The notes: generated from the letters alone by a model not told the origin. A stretch of DNA of 64,000 nucleotides from Rhodoplanes tepidamans (GCF_030813915.1 NZ_JAUSUJ010000001.1:310001-374000), one strand, 5' to 3'; positions 33,811-42,955 are shown, numbered from the stretch's first letter. Program-made: numbers and translations.

Positions 33811-33939
33811 CCGTCGTCCTACGGTCCGGACCGGCAGGGGCCGCGGGCCCGGAATCCACAGCGACGGGGTCGGTGGTTCACGACGGGCGGAGGTGAGGAC
33901 GCGGTCCGGGGTCGCCGCGGCGTGGCGCCCCGGAACGAC
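33811..33939. repeat. REP-type palindromic element, family C, copy 1
   Basis: Arms CGTCGTCC...GGGCCCGG and CGCCCCGGAACGACG flank a core that includes GGCCCGGAATCCAC and GGTCGGTGGTTCACGA. The same order of blocks is present at 63023-63146. It sits between the chemoreceptor terminator and the CBS-protein stop. Confidence 0.65.
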
Positions 33940-33962
33940 GGCCAGTTCGCCTGGCGCCCGTG

Positions 33963-34988
33963 CTACTTCCCCCAGTGCAGGAACAGCCCGACGTCGCCCG
34001 GGACGCCGCCGGGGAAGTCGACGATGCGGGCGGTGAGGCCGAAGCCCTTGGGGCGCAGCTCGTCCTTCCAGCGCAGGAAGACGCGGGCCGGCAGGCCGCG
34101 CAGCGTCGCGGGCCATTCGGGGTCGGGCACGTTCACGGCGCGGCCGTGGTCGGTGCACAGCTCGCAGGGGAAGCGCAGCAGCATATGCTCGGCCTCGCCC
34201 TTCTCGGCGGCGATCCTGGCCTCGTGCAGCATGCGGCTCCACATCGCCTCGGTGAGCTCGGCGGCGAGCATCTCGTTCGCCTCGTGATGGCGCTTCTCCT
34301 GCGCCTGCCGATGCGCGTCGGCGCGCAGCGCGTCCTCGTCCTTCTCGTGGCTCTCGACGAGGCCGCGGAAGCCGGCGGCGGAGAGCTCCTCGTCCGGCTT
34401 CGGGGTGGTCGGGGTGGTGGCGGGCGCGGCGGCCCCGGGCGTCTTCTGGTGCATGCGGGCCTGCAAGGCGGTGAGGTGTTCTTCGGCGGCGGTGAGAGGG
34501 TCGGGGCTGCGCTCGGACGGCGGCGGCTCGGCCGCATGGCCGTTGCCGGCGATCGCCCGCACAAGGTCGGCCCGGCTGACGATGCCGACCATGCGGCCGG
34601 CCGCGACCACCGGGGCGCGCTTGATCCGGTTCTGCGCCAGCACGGCCGCCACTTCGACGATGTCGGCGTCCTCCGGCACGGTGACGACCGGGGCGGTCAT
34701 GACCTCGCCGGCGGTGCGCTGGTCCTTCTCCAGGTGGGCGACGAATTCGGGGCTGAGCTCCTCGCCCTCGGCCAGGACGCGCAGCCACCAGTCGCGGCGG
34801 GCCTCGCGGTCGCGCTGGTCGCGCGGGATGAGGTCGCCCTCGCTCACCATGCCGAGCAGCGCGCCCGCCTCGTCGACCACGGGCACGGCGCTGATTCCGT
34901 TCTTGTGCAGGATCTTGGCGACGGCGCGGGCGGGCGCGTGGGGGGCGACCGTGATCACGGTCCGGGTCATCACATCGGCGGCTTTCAC
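33963..34988 (-). CDS. Two-CBS-domain protein with an extra C-terminal domain
   Basis: The 341-residue, GTG-initiated protein carries a Bateman pair: CBS1 at residues 3-55 (VMTRTVITVAPHAPARAVA; GMVSEGDLI) and CBS2 at about 92-147 (GEVMTAPVVTVPEDADIVEV; GIVSRADLV). CBS pairs sense adenine nucleotides. A charged helical linker follows, then a compact C-terminal domain (LLRFPCELCTDHGRAVN, LRPKGFGLTARIVDFPGG) with a Cys-x2-Cys. I recognise this domain only as recurrent in alphaproteobacterial stress-type CBS proteins. It is divergent from the MaoC-Pta gene, with two FixK-type boxes between, so low-oxygen control is plausible. No enzymatic domain is present. Confidence 0.85.
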   Translation of the reverse strand: MKAADVMTRTVITVAPHAPARAVAKILHKNGISAVPVVDEAGALLGMVSEGDLIPRDQRDREARRDWWLRVLAEGEELSPEFVAHLEKDQRTAGEVMTAPVVTVPEDADIVEVAAVLAQNRIKRAPVVAAGRMVGIVSRADLVRAIAGNGHAAEPPPSERSPDPLTAAEEHLTALQARMHQKTPGAAAPATTPTTPKPDEELSAAGFRGLVESHEKDEDALRADAHRQAQEKRHHEANEMLAAELTEAMWSRMLHEARIAAEKGEAEHMLLRFPCELCTDHGRAVNVPDPEWPATLRGLPARVFLRWKDELRPKGFGLTARIVDFPGGVPGDVGLFLHWGK

Positions 34989-35073
34989 GGGTTCGGGTCC
35001 TGTCGATCTGGGCGGGCGCGGGGCCGGCGGGCGGCTCGGTTCCCAATTGGGACCCAAGCCCGGTGCGATGACT

Positions 35074-35087
35074 TTGACCTGGAGCAA
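35074..35087. promoter_or_regulatory. FixK2/FNR-type box, distal copy
   Basis: TTGACCTGGAGCAA fits the rhizobial FixK2 consensus TTG(A/C)-N6-(T/G)CAA exactly. It lies 86 bp from the CBS-protein start (minus) and about 120 bp upstream of the MaoC-Pta start, in tandem with a second copy. Confidence 0.6.
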
Positions 35088-35089
35088 GA

Positions 35090-35103
35090 TTGACTTGGAG
35101 CAA
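35090..35103. promoter_or_regulatory. FixK2/FNR-type box, proximal copy
   Basis: TTGACTTGGAGCAA matches the same consensus and differs from the first copy by one base. The two 17-base repeats (TTGACNTGGAGCAAGAT) are stacked with a one-base overlap, giving a 16-bp phase. Confidence 0.6.
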
Positions 35104-35207
35104 GATTTTTGCGGGCCGGCCCGGTAGCATGTCCGCAGGCGGCGAGCGTCGTGCCTTTCCGGGCCGCGCTTCAAGACCGCCGGTCAACCATTCTAGGGAG
35201 AGCGGCC

Positions 35208-36635
35208 ATGAAAGGAACGAGCGTGCGCAATACGACGTGGGACGAGCTGGAGGTGGGCGCCGTGGCGGCGCTCGACCGGACCTGCACGGCGAAGGACCTG
35301 ACGCTGTTCGCGCACGTTTCGGGAAACCTCAATCCGCTCCCGGTCCCGGCCGCCATGGAGGTCACCACGGGCGGCGAGCCGGTCGCCCCCTCGCTGTGGG
35401 TGGGGTCGTTGGTGTCGGCCGTGCTCGGCACCCTGCTGCCCGGCGCCGGCACGCTGTACCGGGCCCAGAGCTTCAACTTCGTCGAGCGGGTTCGGGTCGG
35501 CTCGCGCCTCCGGATCGAGGTCAAGTGTATCGAGAAGCGCGAGAAGCCGCTCGCCCTGTTCGAGACCACGATCCGCGAGGCGGACGGCCGCCTGGTGGTG
35601 CAGGGCGTCGCCGAGGTCGAGGTGCCGACCGAGACGATGGTCACCGAGGCGGGCGAGCTGCCGCAGCTCATCCTCGACGACCACGAGCATTTCGCCCCGC
35701 TGATCGCGGTGGCCAAGCGGCTGCCGCCGCTGCCGACCGTCGTGGTCGGGCCGGACGACCGCCACGCGCTCGGCGGCGCCGTGCTGTCGGCCGACGAGGG
35801 GCTGATCGTGCCGATCCTGGTCGGCGACGGCGGCCGCATCCGCGCCGCCGCCAAGGATCTCGGCGTCGACATCGGCCGTTTCGAGCTGATCGACGTGGCG
35901 GACGACCGCGAGGCGTCGAAGCGCGCCGTCGGCCTGATCAACACCGGCAAGGCCGCGGCCATCATGAAGGGCAACGTCAAGGCCGAGGCGCTGCTCAACG
36001 CGGTGATCAAGCGCGACGGCGGCCTGCGCGGCGTCCGCAAGCTCAGCCACGCCTTCGTGCTCGACGTCCCGACTCTCGACCACCTGCTGTTCATCACCGA
36101 CTGCGCCGTCAACATCTCGCCCGACCTGGCGACCAAGGTCGACATCGTGCAGAACGGCATCGACCTCGCCCGCGCCTGCGGCATCGAGACGCCGCGGGTC
36201 GGCGTCCTGTCGGCGGTCGAGACCGTCAACCCCAACATCCCCTCGACCCTCGACGCCGCAGCGCTCTCCAAGATGGCGGAGCGCGGCCAGATCAAGGGCG
36301 GCATCGTCGACGGCCCGCTCGCCATGGACAACGCCATGGACGTCGGGGCGGCCAAGACCAAGGGCATCACCTCGCTGGTGGCCGGCCGGGCCGAGGTGCT
36401 GATCGTCCCCAATCTCGAGGCCGGCAACATGCTGGCCAAGGAGCTCACCTTCGTGGCGCGCGCCGAGTCGGCCGGCCTGGTGATCGGGGCGCGGGTGCCG
36501 ATCATCCTCACCAGCCGGGCCGACAACGACCGCGCCAGGCTGGTCTCCTGTGCGCTCGCCCAGCTCTATATCCACTGGTGCCGGACCGGCCGGTCCGCCT
36601 GCTCGATGCCCGGCTTCGTGAAGGCCGCCGAGTGA
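35208..36635 (+). CDS. Bifunctional MaoC-like hydratase / phosphate acetyl(butyryl)transferase
   Basis: The 475-residue fusion has an N-terminal MaoC hot-dog domain (about residues 8-140; TAKDLTLFAHVSGNLNPLPV, the hydratase motif, and PSLWVGSLVSAVLGTLLPG). A C-terminal PTA_PTB domain follows (about 165-470; AALLNAVIKRDG-like, SHAFVLDVPTLDHLLFITDC, VAGRAEVLIVPNLEAGNML, MAKELTF-type). The latter interconverts acetyl-CoA and acetyl phosphate (or the butyryl forms). Such fusions are known in rhizobia. A GGGAG ribosome-binding site supports the ATG at 35208. It lies behind two FixK-type boxes. No acetate kinase gene follows, unlike the usual pta-ackA pair. Confidence 0.9.
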   Translation: MKGTSVRNTTWDELEVGAVAALDRTCTAKDLTLFAHVSGNLNPLPVPAAMEVTTGGEPVAPSLWVGSLVSAVLGTLLPGAGTLYRAQSFNFVERVRVGSRLRIEVKCIEKREKPLALFETTIREADGRLVVQGVAEVEVPTETMVTEAGELPQLILDDHEHFAPLIAVAKRLPPLPTVVVGPDDRHALGGAVLSADEGLIVPILVGDGGRIRAAAKDLGVDIGRFELIDVADDREASKRAVGLINTGKAAAIMKGNVKAEALLNAVIKRDGGLRGVRKLSHAFVLDVPTLDHLLFITDCAVNISPDLATKVDIVQNGIDLARACGIETPRVGVLSAVETVNPNIPSTLDAAALSKMAERGQIKGGIVDGPLAMDNAMDVGAAKTKGITSLVAGRAEVLIVPNLEAGNMLAKELTFVARAESAGLVIGARVPIILTSRADNDRARLVSCALAQLYIHWCRTGRSACSMPGFVKAAE

Positions 36636-37312
36636 ACGCATCCGGGGCGCCGGCTGCCGCCGGCGCTGTCGGGTCGCGGTCGGCGGAGCCGGTCGCGAGG
36701 GTGGAAACGACGAGCCGTCAGGGGGCGTCCATGGAGAGCGTCGCGCGAGGGACCGTGGCTGCGCCGGCCGCACCGTCCCTGAGTACCGACCGGCTGTTCT
36801 CGCGCACCATGGTCGATGCCGGCGAGCTCGCCCGCCAGGGCGAGCGCATGATGCAGCGGGTGGCCCAGGCGGCCGAGCGCTTCGGCTGGGACCACGGCCT
36901 GCGGCTGCAGGGCCAGCTCCGCACACTCGGCCATGTCGGCGACCGCATCTGTGCCTACACGTTCGGGCCCGGCGTGATGTCGCTCGAGGCGCGCGACTAC
37001 GCGCTGGTCGCCGTGCAGCGGGCGGTGCGCAACACCAACCCGCTGGTCGCGCCCCTGGTGCCGCTGATCGGCCTCGCCGGCGCGCCGGCCTCGCCGCCCG
37101 CCGACAACGGCTTCCTGCTCGCGGAGCGCGCCTGGTCGGAGCTGGTGAACCAGGCGCTCGACCTGCAGCACGACATGATGGGAGTCTGGCTCGATCTCGG
37201 ACGCGAGGCGCTCGGCGCGCTGCCCGGCTTCGGCCCGGCCGCCCGCGGTCCGGCTGTCCGCGCCGCGGCCGCCAGCACCCCGGCCGCCGGCGGAGCGGCA
37301 GCCGCGCGATAG
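36632..37312 (+). CDS. Phasin-like or uncharacterised protein downstream of MaoC-Pta
   Basis: The 226-residue protein could start at GTG 36632, inside the stop of the MaoC-Pta gene (GTGA overlap), or at ATG 36731 (MESVARG), which has a closer GGGGG ribosome-binding site. The core, roughly residues 55-190, is helical and amphipathic: LARQGERMMQRVAQAAERFG, RTLGHVGDRICAYTFGPG, and LVNQALDLQHDMMGVWLDLG. The rest is Ala/Pro-rich. Helical amphipathic character and the PHB context suggest a granule-associated role, but no phasin signature is firm. Probably co-expressed with the gene upstream and the secreted protein after it. Confidence 0.65.
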   Translation: MNASGAPAAAGAVGSRSAEPVARVETTSRQGASMESVARGTVAAPAAPSLSTDRLFSRTMVDAGELARQGERMMQRVAQAAERFGWDHGLRLQGQLRTLGHVGDRICAYTFGPGVMSLEARDYALVAVQRAVRNTNPLVAPLVPLIGLAGAPASPPADNGFLLAERAWSELVNQALDLQHDMMGVWLDLGREALGALPGFGPAARGPAVRAAAASTPAAGGAAAAR

Positions 37313-37338
37313 GACGGCGAGGACAGGAGAGACTGAGT

Positions 37339-38922
37339 GTGAGGCGTCACGGTCGGTCGATGCTTCGATCGCTCGTGGGCGGGGTCGCGGTGGCGGCCGC
37401 GGTCGGGCTGCTCCCGATCGCCGCCGGGTCCGCGTCCGGTCAGCCGTCCGAATCATCCGTGCGCCCTGCGCCCGGGCCGTCGGCCGACGCCACGATCGCG
37501 ACCGACTTCGCCAGCCTCACGGCGGCGGCCGCGACGACCCGCGGCACCCTGCAGCCACTGGAGCACGCCCTCGACGCGCTCGCGGCCCGCCGCCGCGCCG
37601 AAGCCGGCGATCTCGGGTTCTCACGCGCCCGCGACAGCCTCGGGTCCCACCGGGAGGCGCTGGCGCGCTTCGCCGTCTTCGCGGCCCTCGTCCCGTCCTG
37701 GCACGATCTCGGTCACGAGGCGGGTCTGCTGCTCGCCACGGTGAAGCCCGACGATGTCGATGCGCTCGCCGCGGCCGTCGGCGGCACCGCGGGGCACGAT
37801 GTCGGGACGGCGCTCGCCGCCTATCGGCAGGCGGTCGGAGTTCTCGCCGCGGCGGCGGCGCCGCTGCGCGAGCGGCTGGCGGCCGCGCGCGACCGCGACC
37901 GCCTCGCCGGCGAGGCGCGCGGCGGCCAGGACGATCCACGCTATCGCCAGCTCGTCGCGCAGTACGGCGAGACGCTCGCCGACGCGTCGGTCTATGTCCC
38001 GTCCGCGCCGCCGGAGCTGCACCGGCCCAGGACCGCGCCGGCCGAGAAGGTGTTCGACGTCGCGCTGCTGTGGGACGAGGCGGAGGACGAGTGGTTCCGG
38101 CTGCCGGGCGACGTTCCGGTCGAGGAGATCTTCCGCGACGTGTTCATCGCCGCCGGCAAGCGGCCGACGCCGGGCCAGCTGAAGTATCTGGCCGGCATCC
38201 ATCCGCAGATCACCGCCCGCCGGGCGACCGTCGACGCGCTCGCGGCATGGCTGCGCGCCGCCGCGACCGGTGAGGGGCCGGCGGCGCAGGCGTTCGCCGC
38301 TGCTCCCGACGCCGCGTCGATGCGGGCCGCGCTCGACGAGCCCTGGCGGCTGCGCGCCCGCTACGTCTACGACGCCGCCTATCGCCAGTCGACGCTCGCC
38401 GCGGTCGACCAGGTCCGCAAGGCGCTGGTCGGGCAGGGGGCCGCCGGCACGGCAGCGCTGCGGTCGCTCGACGCGCTCCTCGATCGCCACGCGCTCACCC
38501 TCGAGTCGCAATGGGCCGTCGCGGTGCCGCCGGCCGTCGGCACCGTCAGGGTGACGGCCTGGTTCCGCGACGATCCCAAGACCCGCTTCGTCAGCACCTG
38601 GCGGTTCGACAAGGAGCAGGTGCGCATCGAGATCGACCAGGGCCGCGCCAACGGGGTCCGCCGCGGCAACATGGTCGAGACCGAGGGCTCGATCCCGGGC
38701 CGCAACTGCGTCGCCACCGACCGCCGCAGCTTCGCGCCGAACGGCACCCTGACCTTCTCGGCGAGCTACCGTTGCATCCGCGACGACGGCCGGATCGAGG
38801 TCAACGACCGGATCGGCGCCGGCACCTGGGAGGTCGTCCCGGCCGCCGCGTCACCGGACGGCAAGCCGCCGGTGGAGTCGAAATCCGAGCCGCGGCGAGA
38901 GCCGGCGCGGCGTCCGCGTTGA
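37339..38922 (+). CDS. Large exported protein of unknown function
   Basis: The 527-residue, GTG-initiated protein has a signal peptide (RSLVGGVAVAAAVGLLPIAA). The middle is a long helical, Ala/Arg-rich region. A beta-rich C-terminal part around residues 390-490 reads VRVTAWFRDDPKTRFVSTWR and GRNCVATDRRSFAPNGTLTF, with two Cys (GRNCVA and SYRCIRD) that may form a disulphide. I recognise no domain. It starts 26 bp after the phasin-like gene, so the three genes 35208-38922 may form one transcript under the FixK-type boxes. Its function cannot be guessed. Confidence 0.7.
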   Translation: MRRHGRSMLRSLVGGVAVAAAVGLLPIAAGSASGQPSESSVRPAPGPSADATIATDFASLTAAAATTRGTLQPLEHALDALAARRRAEAGDLGFSRARDSLGSHREALARFAVFAALVPSWHDLGHEAGLLLATVKPDDVDALAAAVGGTAGHDVGTALAAYRQAVGVLAAAAAPLRERLAAARDRDRLAGEARGGQDDPRYRQLVAQYGETLADASVYVPSAPPELHRPRTAPAEKVFDVALLWDEAEDEWFRLPGDVPVEEIFRDVFIAAGKRPTPGQLKYLAGIHPQITARRATVDALAAWLRAAATGEGPAAQAFAAAPDAASMRAALDEPWRLRARYVYDAAYRQSTLAAVDQVRKALVGQGAAGTAALRSLDALLDRHALTLESQWAVAVPPAVGTVRVTAWFRDDPKTRFVSTWRFDKEQVRIEIDQGRANGVRRGNMVETEGSIPGRNCVATDRRSFAPNGTLTFSASYRCIRDDGRIEVNDRIGAGTWEVVPAAASPDGKPPVESKSEPRREPARRPR

Positions 38923-39001
38923 CGGTGGCTCGCCTCGTCTTCCCTCTCCCGCGAGGGGAGAGGGGTGAATCCGAGGCGATCGGCGGGACGCGGACCGAGG
39001 G

Positions 39002-40048
39002 TCACGCGGCCGCGTCGACGACGCTCCAGCCGAGGCCCTCGTCGGAGCCGAAGGCGCGCAGGCTGCCCTCTCCGGGCACCGGGATCTCGGCGGCGGGCGT
39101 CGGCGGCGTGTCGACGAGGGTCACGCGCTCCTCGTTGGGCGGCAGGCCGTAGAAGGCCGGACCGTTGAGCGAGGCGAAGGCCTCGAGCCTGTCCAGCGCG
39201 TTCTCCTGGGCGAACACGGTGGCGTAGCATTCGAGCGCCGCCGGCGCGTTGAACAGGCCGGCGCAGCCGCACTCGGCCTCCTTCAGGTGCCTGAGATGCG
39301 GCGCCGTGTCGGTGCCGAGGAAGAACGAGGGATCGCCGCTCGTCGCCGCCGCCCGCACCGCGAGGCGGTGCACCTCGCGCTTGGCGACCGGCAGGCAGTA
39401 GTAGTGCGGCCGGATGCCGCCGCGGAAGATGGCGTTGCGGTTGATCATCAGGTGCTGCGGCGTCACCGTGGCGCCGATCAGCGGGCCGCCGGCGCGCACG
39501 TAATCCACCGCCTCCCTGGTGGTGACGTGCTCCATCACGACCTTCAGGCCGGGGAAGCGCCTGCGGGTCGGGTCCAGCACGCGCTCGATGAACACGGCCT
39601 CGCGGTCGAAGATGTCGACCGTCTGGTCGTTGACCTCGCCGTGCACCAGCAGCGGCATGCCGGCCGCCTCCATCGCCGCCAGCACCGACGCGATGTTGGC
39701 GACGTCGGTGACGCCGTGGCTCGAATTGGTGGTCGCGTGCGCCGGATAGAGCTTCGCCGCGGTGAAGACTCCGTCGCGGAAGCCGGCGATCAGGTCGGCC
39801 GGGTCGGTGCCGTCGGTCAGGTAGCAGGTCATCAGCGGCGTGAACCTTACGCCCGCCGGGATCGCCGCGACCACGCGCTCGCGATAGGCGGACGCCATCG
39901 CGGCCGTGGTGACGGGCGGGGTCAGGTTCGGCATCACGATGGCGCGGCCGAAGCGGCGCGCCGTGAAGGGAACGACGGTGCGCAGCACCGCGCCGTCGCG
40001 GAAATGAACGTGCCAGTCGTCCGGACGCCGGAGCGTGATCGACGCCAT
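39002..40048 (-). CDS. pyrC: Dihydroorotase (class II)
   Basis: The 348-residue zinc amidohydrolase of the E. coli PyrC type closes N-carbamoyl-aspartate to dihydroorotate in pyrimidine synthesis. Landmarks are [16 protein letters not shown] (His-x-His), [11 protein letters not shown], the carboxylated-Lys region [35 protein letters not shown] and the Asp-bearing [10 protein letters not shown]. The length and motifs are complete. The start at 40048 gives MASITLRR. Monocistronic; divergent from the cyclic-nucleotide-binding gene. Confidence 0.95.
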   Translation of the reverse strand: MASITLRRPDDWHVHFRDGAVLRTVVPFTARRFGRAIVMPNLTPPVTTAAMASAYRERVVAAIPAGVRFTPLMTCYLTDGTDPADLIAGFRDGVFTAAKLYPAHATTNSSHGVTDVANIASVLAAMEAAGMPLLVHGEVNDQTVDIFDREAVFIERVLDPTRRRFPGLKVVMEHVTTREAVDYVRAGGPLIGATVTPQHLMINRNAIFRGGIRPHYYCLPVAKREVHRLAVRAAATSGDPSFFLGTDTAPHLRHLKEAECGCAGLFNAPAALECYATVFAQENALDRLEAFASLNGPAFYGLPPNEERVTLVDTPPTPAAEIPVPGEGSLRAFGSDEGLGWSVVDAAA

Positions 40049-40238
40049 GATGTCTCTCGTGATCGTTGCAGGGTGCGCCCGGCGTGCGGGGCGCATGCGG
40101 TCGCCGTCGGGCGACGGCCCGCGGACCCTACGACCGCGCAAGGCAGGGATCAATGAGGGCCGGGCGGGAAGGGCGGAAGGCCGCACGATCGCGGCCGCCG
40201 GGCGTGTGCATCGGAGGCCGGCGCCGTATAGTGGGCGG

Positions 40239-40715
40239 ATGGCCGCCAGTTCCCCCGAGCTGAAGGCGTTCCTGGTCGCGACGCCGTTCTTCGGTGGGCT
40301 CCAGGCGGCGAGCCTCGATCTCCTGATCTCGATGCTGGCCGAATGCCGCTTCGAGGCCGGCGCCACGGTGGTGTCGGAAGGAGAGCCGGGCCATTCGATG
40401 TATGTCGTGCAGTCCGGCGAGCTGGCGGTGTGCAAGCGCGGCCACGCGGGGCGCCCGCTTTCCATCGCGCGGCTCGGGCCCGGAGATTTCTTCGGCGAGA
40501 TGACGCTGATCGAAGTCCAGAACAGATCGGCGACCGTCGTCGCGGAGAGTGCGACCGTGCTGTACGAGCTCACGGCCCGGAACCTCTACACGTACTACAG
40601 GGCCGACCTCCGCGCCTACGCGATGGTGATGCAGAACATCAATCGCGAGCTCTGCCGGCGGCTCCGCCGCGCCGACGCGCGCATCGCCGAGCTGGCCATG
40701 GGAAGCCGATCGTAG
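40239..40715 (+). CDS. Stand-alone cyclic-nucleotide-binding (CNB) domain protein
   Basis: The 158-residue protein is one CNB domain: [17 protein letters not shown] helix, [20 protein letters not shown] strand, and the phosphate-binding cassette [20 protein letters not shown] with the FGEM...RSA residues that contact cNMP. No DNA-binding helix-turn-helix is fused, so it is not a CRP/FNR regulator by itself. It may act as a cNMP sensor partner. The ATG at 40239 is used; an earlier in-frame start would add a non-homologous tail. Confidence 0.85.
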   Translation: MAASSPELKAFLVATPFFGGLQAASLDLLISMLAECRFEAGATVVSEGEPGHSMYVVQSGELAVCKRGHAGRPLSIARLGPGDFFGEMTLIEVQNRSATVVAESATVLYELTARNLYTYYRADLRAYAMVMQNINRELCRRLRRADARIAELAMGSRS

Positions 40716-40815
40716 CTGCGGCCGGTCGCGGCGGAGCTTCGGGGCTCGGCGGGAGTCTCCGGGCGAGACACACGGGTTTCGCTTGCGTTCCGTCCTGGCC
40801 GGGGGCTGTCCGCTT

Positions 40816-42213
40816 TCACATCCGCAGGCAGGCCGTCACGCCGACGGCGCCCTGGCCGGTCCTGCTGCAGGTCCAGGCCGGGTCGGAGAGCGGGGCCGGG
40901 CGGAAATGGGCGGCGGCGGGGCCGTGCAACTCGGGCTCGTGGACCCATAAGAGCCCGGTGCGGGCGGGCGCGGCGGACCATGTCGCCGCGAGCCGCCGGA
41001 CGTCCTTGCTCTGGACGGCCTGGACTGCGACCGGCATGTCCGCCCGGCGGAAGAAGAAGCCACCCAGCTCCTGCACGAAACGCGGGTCCATCGCGTCGAC
41101 CAGCGGATTGTCCCAGACGAAGACGACGCGCTCGGTGCCCGCCGCCATCATCGCCTCGGAGGCCGTCTGGATCTCGAGCTCGCGCTTGTAGGGCGGCACG
41201 GCGCCGTCGGCGGCCCAGGTCGCGGCGACGATCCCGAACAGGAGGACGTAAGCGAGCCCGCTCGCCGCGATCCGCCGGCTCATCTGCTCCGCCACCAGGA
41301 CGGCGCCCAGAAGAATGCCGGGCGCGCACGGGACCAGATAGCGGATCGTGAAGGCCGGCCGGACCGCCCCGATCGCCAGCATGACGGCGAGGGCGCCGGC
41401 CGAGGTGGCGACGACGACGAGGGGCGGCGGCAGAGGCGCGCGATCCGCTGGTCCGCTCGCGAGGCGCCGCGCCAGCAGCACGATGCCGGCCAGAACGGTG
41501 CAGGCCGCCAGGGCCGGAATCCCGAACAGGAATCCGGCGACCACCGGAATGTGGCGACGATCGACGATCGGGTACCAGGCGAATCGCGGATCGGCGAAGC
41601 GGATCAAGGTCTCGGCGTGCAGCGCCATCCAGGCGGCGACCGGCACGAAGGCGAGCAGGGCCGGCCAGGTCCGGATCGCGCCCCGGCGGTGGACGATCAG
41701 ATAGGTCAGCCCCTGGACGCCGATCAGCGCCCCGGCCTGATAGTGCGTCAGGATCGTCAGCGCCCCGAGGCCCGTCCAGGCCAGAGCACGGCGGATGGTC
41801 GGCGCCGTCAGCAGTCGCGCATAGGCGACCGTGGTGCCGGTCGCGAGCGCGAGCAGCAACGTGTAGCAGCGCGCCTCCTGGGCGAACATCAGGCCGGGCC
41901 ACCACAGGGCCAGCAGGGCGCACCACAGCAGACGGACGTCGCGGCTGATCGAAGACGTCGGGACGAGCACGATCAGCGGCGTGAGGAGGCCGCAGACGAG
42001 GCTGGGGAACCGCAACGCGGCATTGCCCAGGCCGGCGATGCCGGTCCAGGCGTGGATCAGGACGTAGAAGAGAGGCGCGTTCGGGTCACCGAGGGCCGCC
42101 AGGGCCATGTCGCGGACGCTCGATTGCGACGCGACGACGCCGGTCACGGCCTCGTCCATCCACAACGGCGCGTCGCTGCCGGCCACCACGCGGATGACGG
42201 CGCCGGCGACCAA
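40816..42213 (-). CDS. Polytopic GT-C type glycosyltransferase (ArnT/mannosyltransferase-like), start uncertain
   Basis: The 465-residue reading frame begins at TTG 42213. It is a multi-spanning membrane protein with the GT-C luminal acidic motif (PLWMDEAVTGVVA), repeated hydrophobic helices, and WWPGLMFAQEARCYTLLLAL near residue 110, typical of dolichyl/undecaprenyl-phosphate-sugar transferases. The C-terminal 100 residues form a soluble domain with LWVHEPELHGP. Upstream, an ATG at 42318 opens 15 in-frame codons and stops at TAG 42271-42273, after which 19 codons lead to the TTG. The first TM helix (LLLGALALALALVAGAV) spans that join. Either TTG (or CTG) is the start, or the gene is a nonsense mutant. 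Confidence 0.7.
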   Translation of the reverse strand: MVAGAVIRVVAGSDAPLWMDEAVTGVVASQSSVRDMALAALGDPNAPLFYVLIHAWTGIAGLGNAALRFPSLVCGLLTPLIVLVPTSSISRDVRLLWCALLALWWPGLMFAQEARCYTLLLALATGTTVAYARLLTAPTIRRALAWTGLGALTILTHYQAGALIGVQGLTYLIVHRRGAIRTWPALLAFVPVAAWMALHAETLIRFADPRFAWYPIVDRRHIPVVAGFLFGIPALAACTVLAGIVLLARRLASGPADRAPLPPPLVVVATSAGALAVMLAIGAVRPAFTIRYLVPCAPGILLGAVLVAEQMSRRIAASGLAYVLLFGIVAATWAADGAVPPYKRELEIQTASEAMMAAGTERVVFVWDNPLVDAMDPRFVQELGGFFFRRADMPVAVQAVQSKDVRRLAATWSAAPARTGLLWVHEPELHGPAAAHFRPAPLSDPAWTCSRTGQGAVGVTACLRM

Positions 42214-42238
42214 GGCCAGGGCCAGGGCCAGGGCCCCG
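42214..42238. repeat. GGCCAG hexanucleotide repeat
   Basis: About four tandem hexamer copies (GGCCAGGGCCAGGGCCAGGG-like) lie in the apparent N-terminal helix coding region of the glycosyltransferase, encoding alternating Ala-Leu on the minus strand. The unit is a multiple of 3, so length changes keep frame. Confidence 0.7.
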
Positions 42239-42440
42239 AGCAGGAGCGTCCGCTCCCGGCGTCGCGAACGCTACCGGGTCGGGGACCGGCCGCTGTCGTC
42301 GAGCTCAGCGTCGCCCATGATCGCCTGCTGTTCAGGCGCGATCGTGCACCGCGAGGTTTAACGCCCGGTGATCGGGACATCCGCGATTGCGCGGGCGACG
42401 CAGCGCACGGGGCCCGACCCCGTGATCCGGAAAGGGAAGG

Positions 42441-42764
42441 TCAGCGCCACTTTTCCACGGATACGGCCGGCGCTTCGGCGGCGGCCATGGTGCGCCGGAC
42501 CCAGGTCTGGAACGCCGCCGTGCAGGCGCGCTGCATCGACGGGGTGGCCGGGCAGCGGTCGGCGACGACGCAGTTCGGGTTCGCCGTGCAGCGCCCGGCG
42601 ACGGTTCGGCGCAGCACCGGGGCGAGGCCGGCCGCGATGCTGTACGGGCGTTCGCCGGTCCCCATGACGATGGGCTGCCGCACGTCGCCGGTCGCGTCGT
42701 CGTCGTGCGCGGCGATCGACCGGCCGCCCGCGCATCGGTGGAGCGAATCGAAAAGGGGAAGCAT
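42441..42764 (-). CDS. Hypothetical protein, small
   Basis: The predicted 107-residue protein starts at ATG 42764 (MLPLFDSLHRCAGG); an alternative GTG at 42788 adds 8 residues. It has four Cys in the middle (CTANPNCVVADRCPATPS and CTAAFQTWVRR). No signal peptide, membrane segment or known domain is visible. The reading frame is GC-typical and not overlapped by a better gene, but without homology evidence its reality is moderate. The 42765-42955 stretch upstream has nothing recognisable. Confidence 0.4.
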   Translation of the reverse strand: MLPLFDSLHRCAGGRSIAAHDDDATGDVRQPIVMGTGERPYSIAAGLAPVLRRTVAGRCTANPNCVVADRCPATPSMQRACTAAFQTWVRRTMAAAEAPAVSVEKWR

Positions 42765-42955
42765 GGAGCGGGGGTTCTCCGTAGCCACGTTGACGCTTGT
42801 TATACGTCGGGCCGCCGGGACCGGATCGCGGCCCGCCGATCACGACATGGGGAGCGACGATCTGTGCCGATCGAGGCGCGCAGATGACGCGACCGACCGA
42901 TTCGTACCGACGCACCCGTGCAGAAGCCGATAGGCGAAGACCATCTATGCGAAAA

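Noticed and set aside
35090-36631. Long alternative frame running across the MaoC-Pta gene into the phasin-like gene
   Set aside because: Its upstream part is a low-complexity out-of-frame translation of MaoC-Pta; only the part after 36632 looks like protein.
36632-37312. Acetate kinase as the gene after MaoC-Pta
   Set aside because: The protein is only about 226 residues, helical and Ala-rich, with none of the ASKHA kinase motifs.
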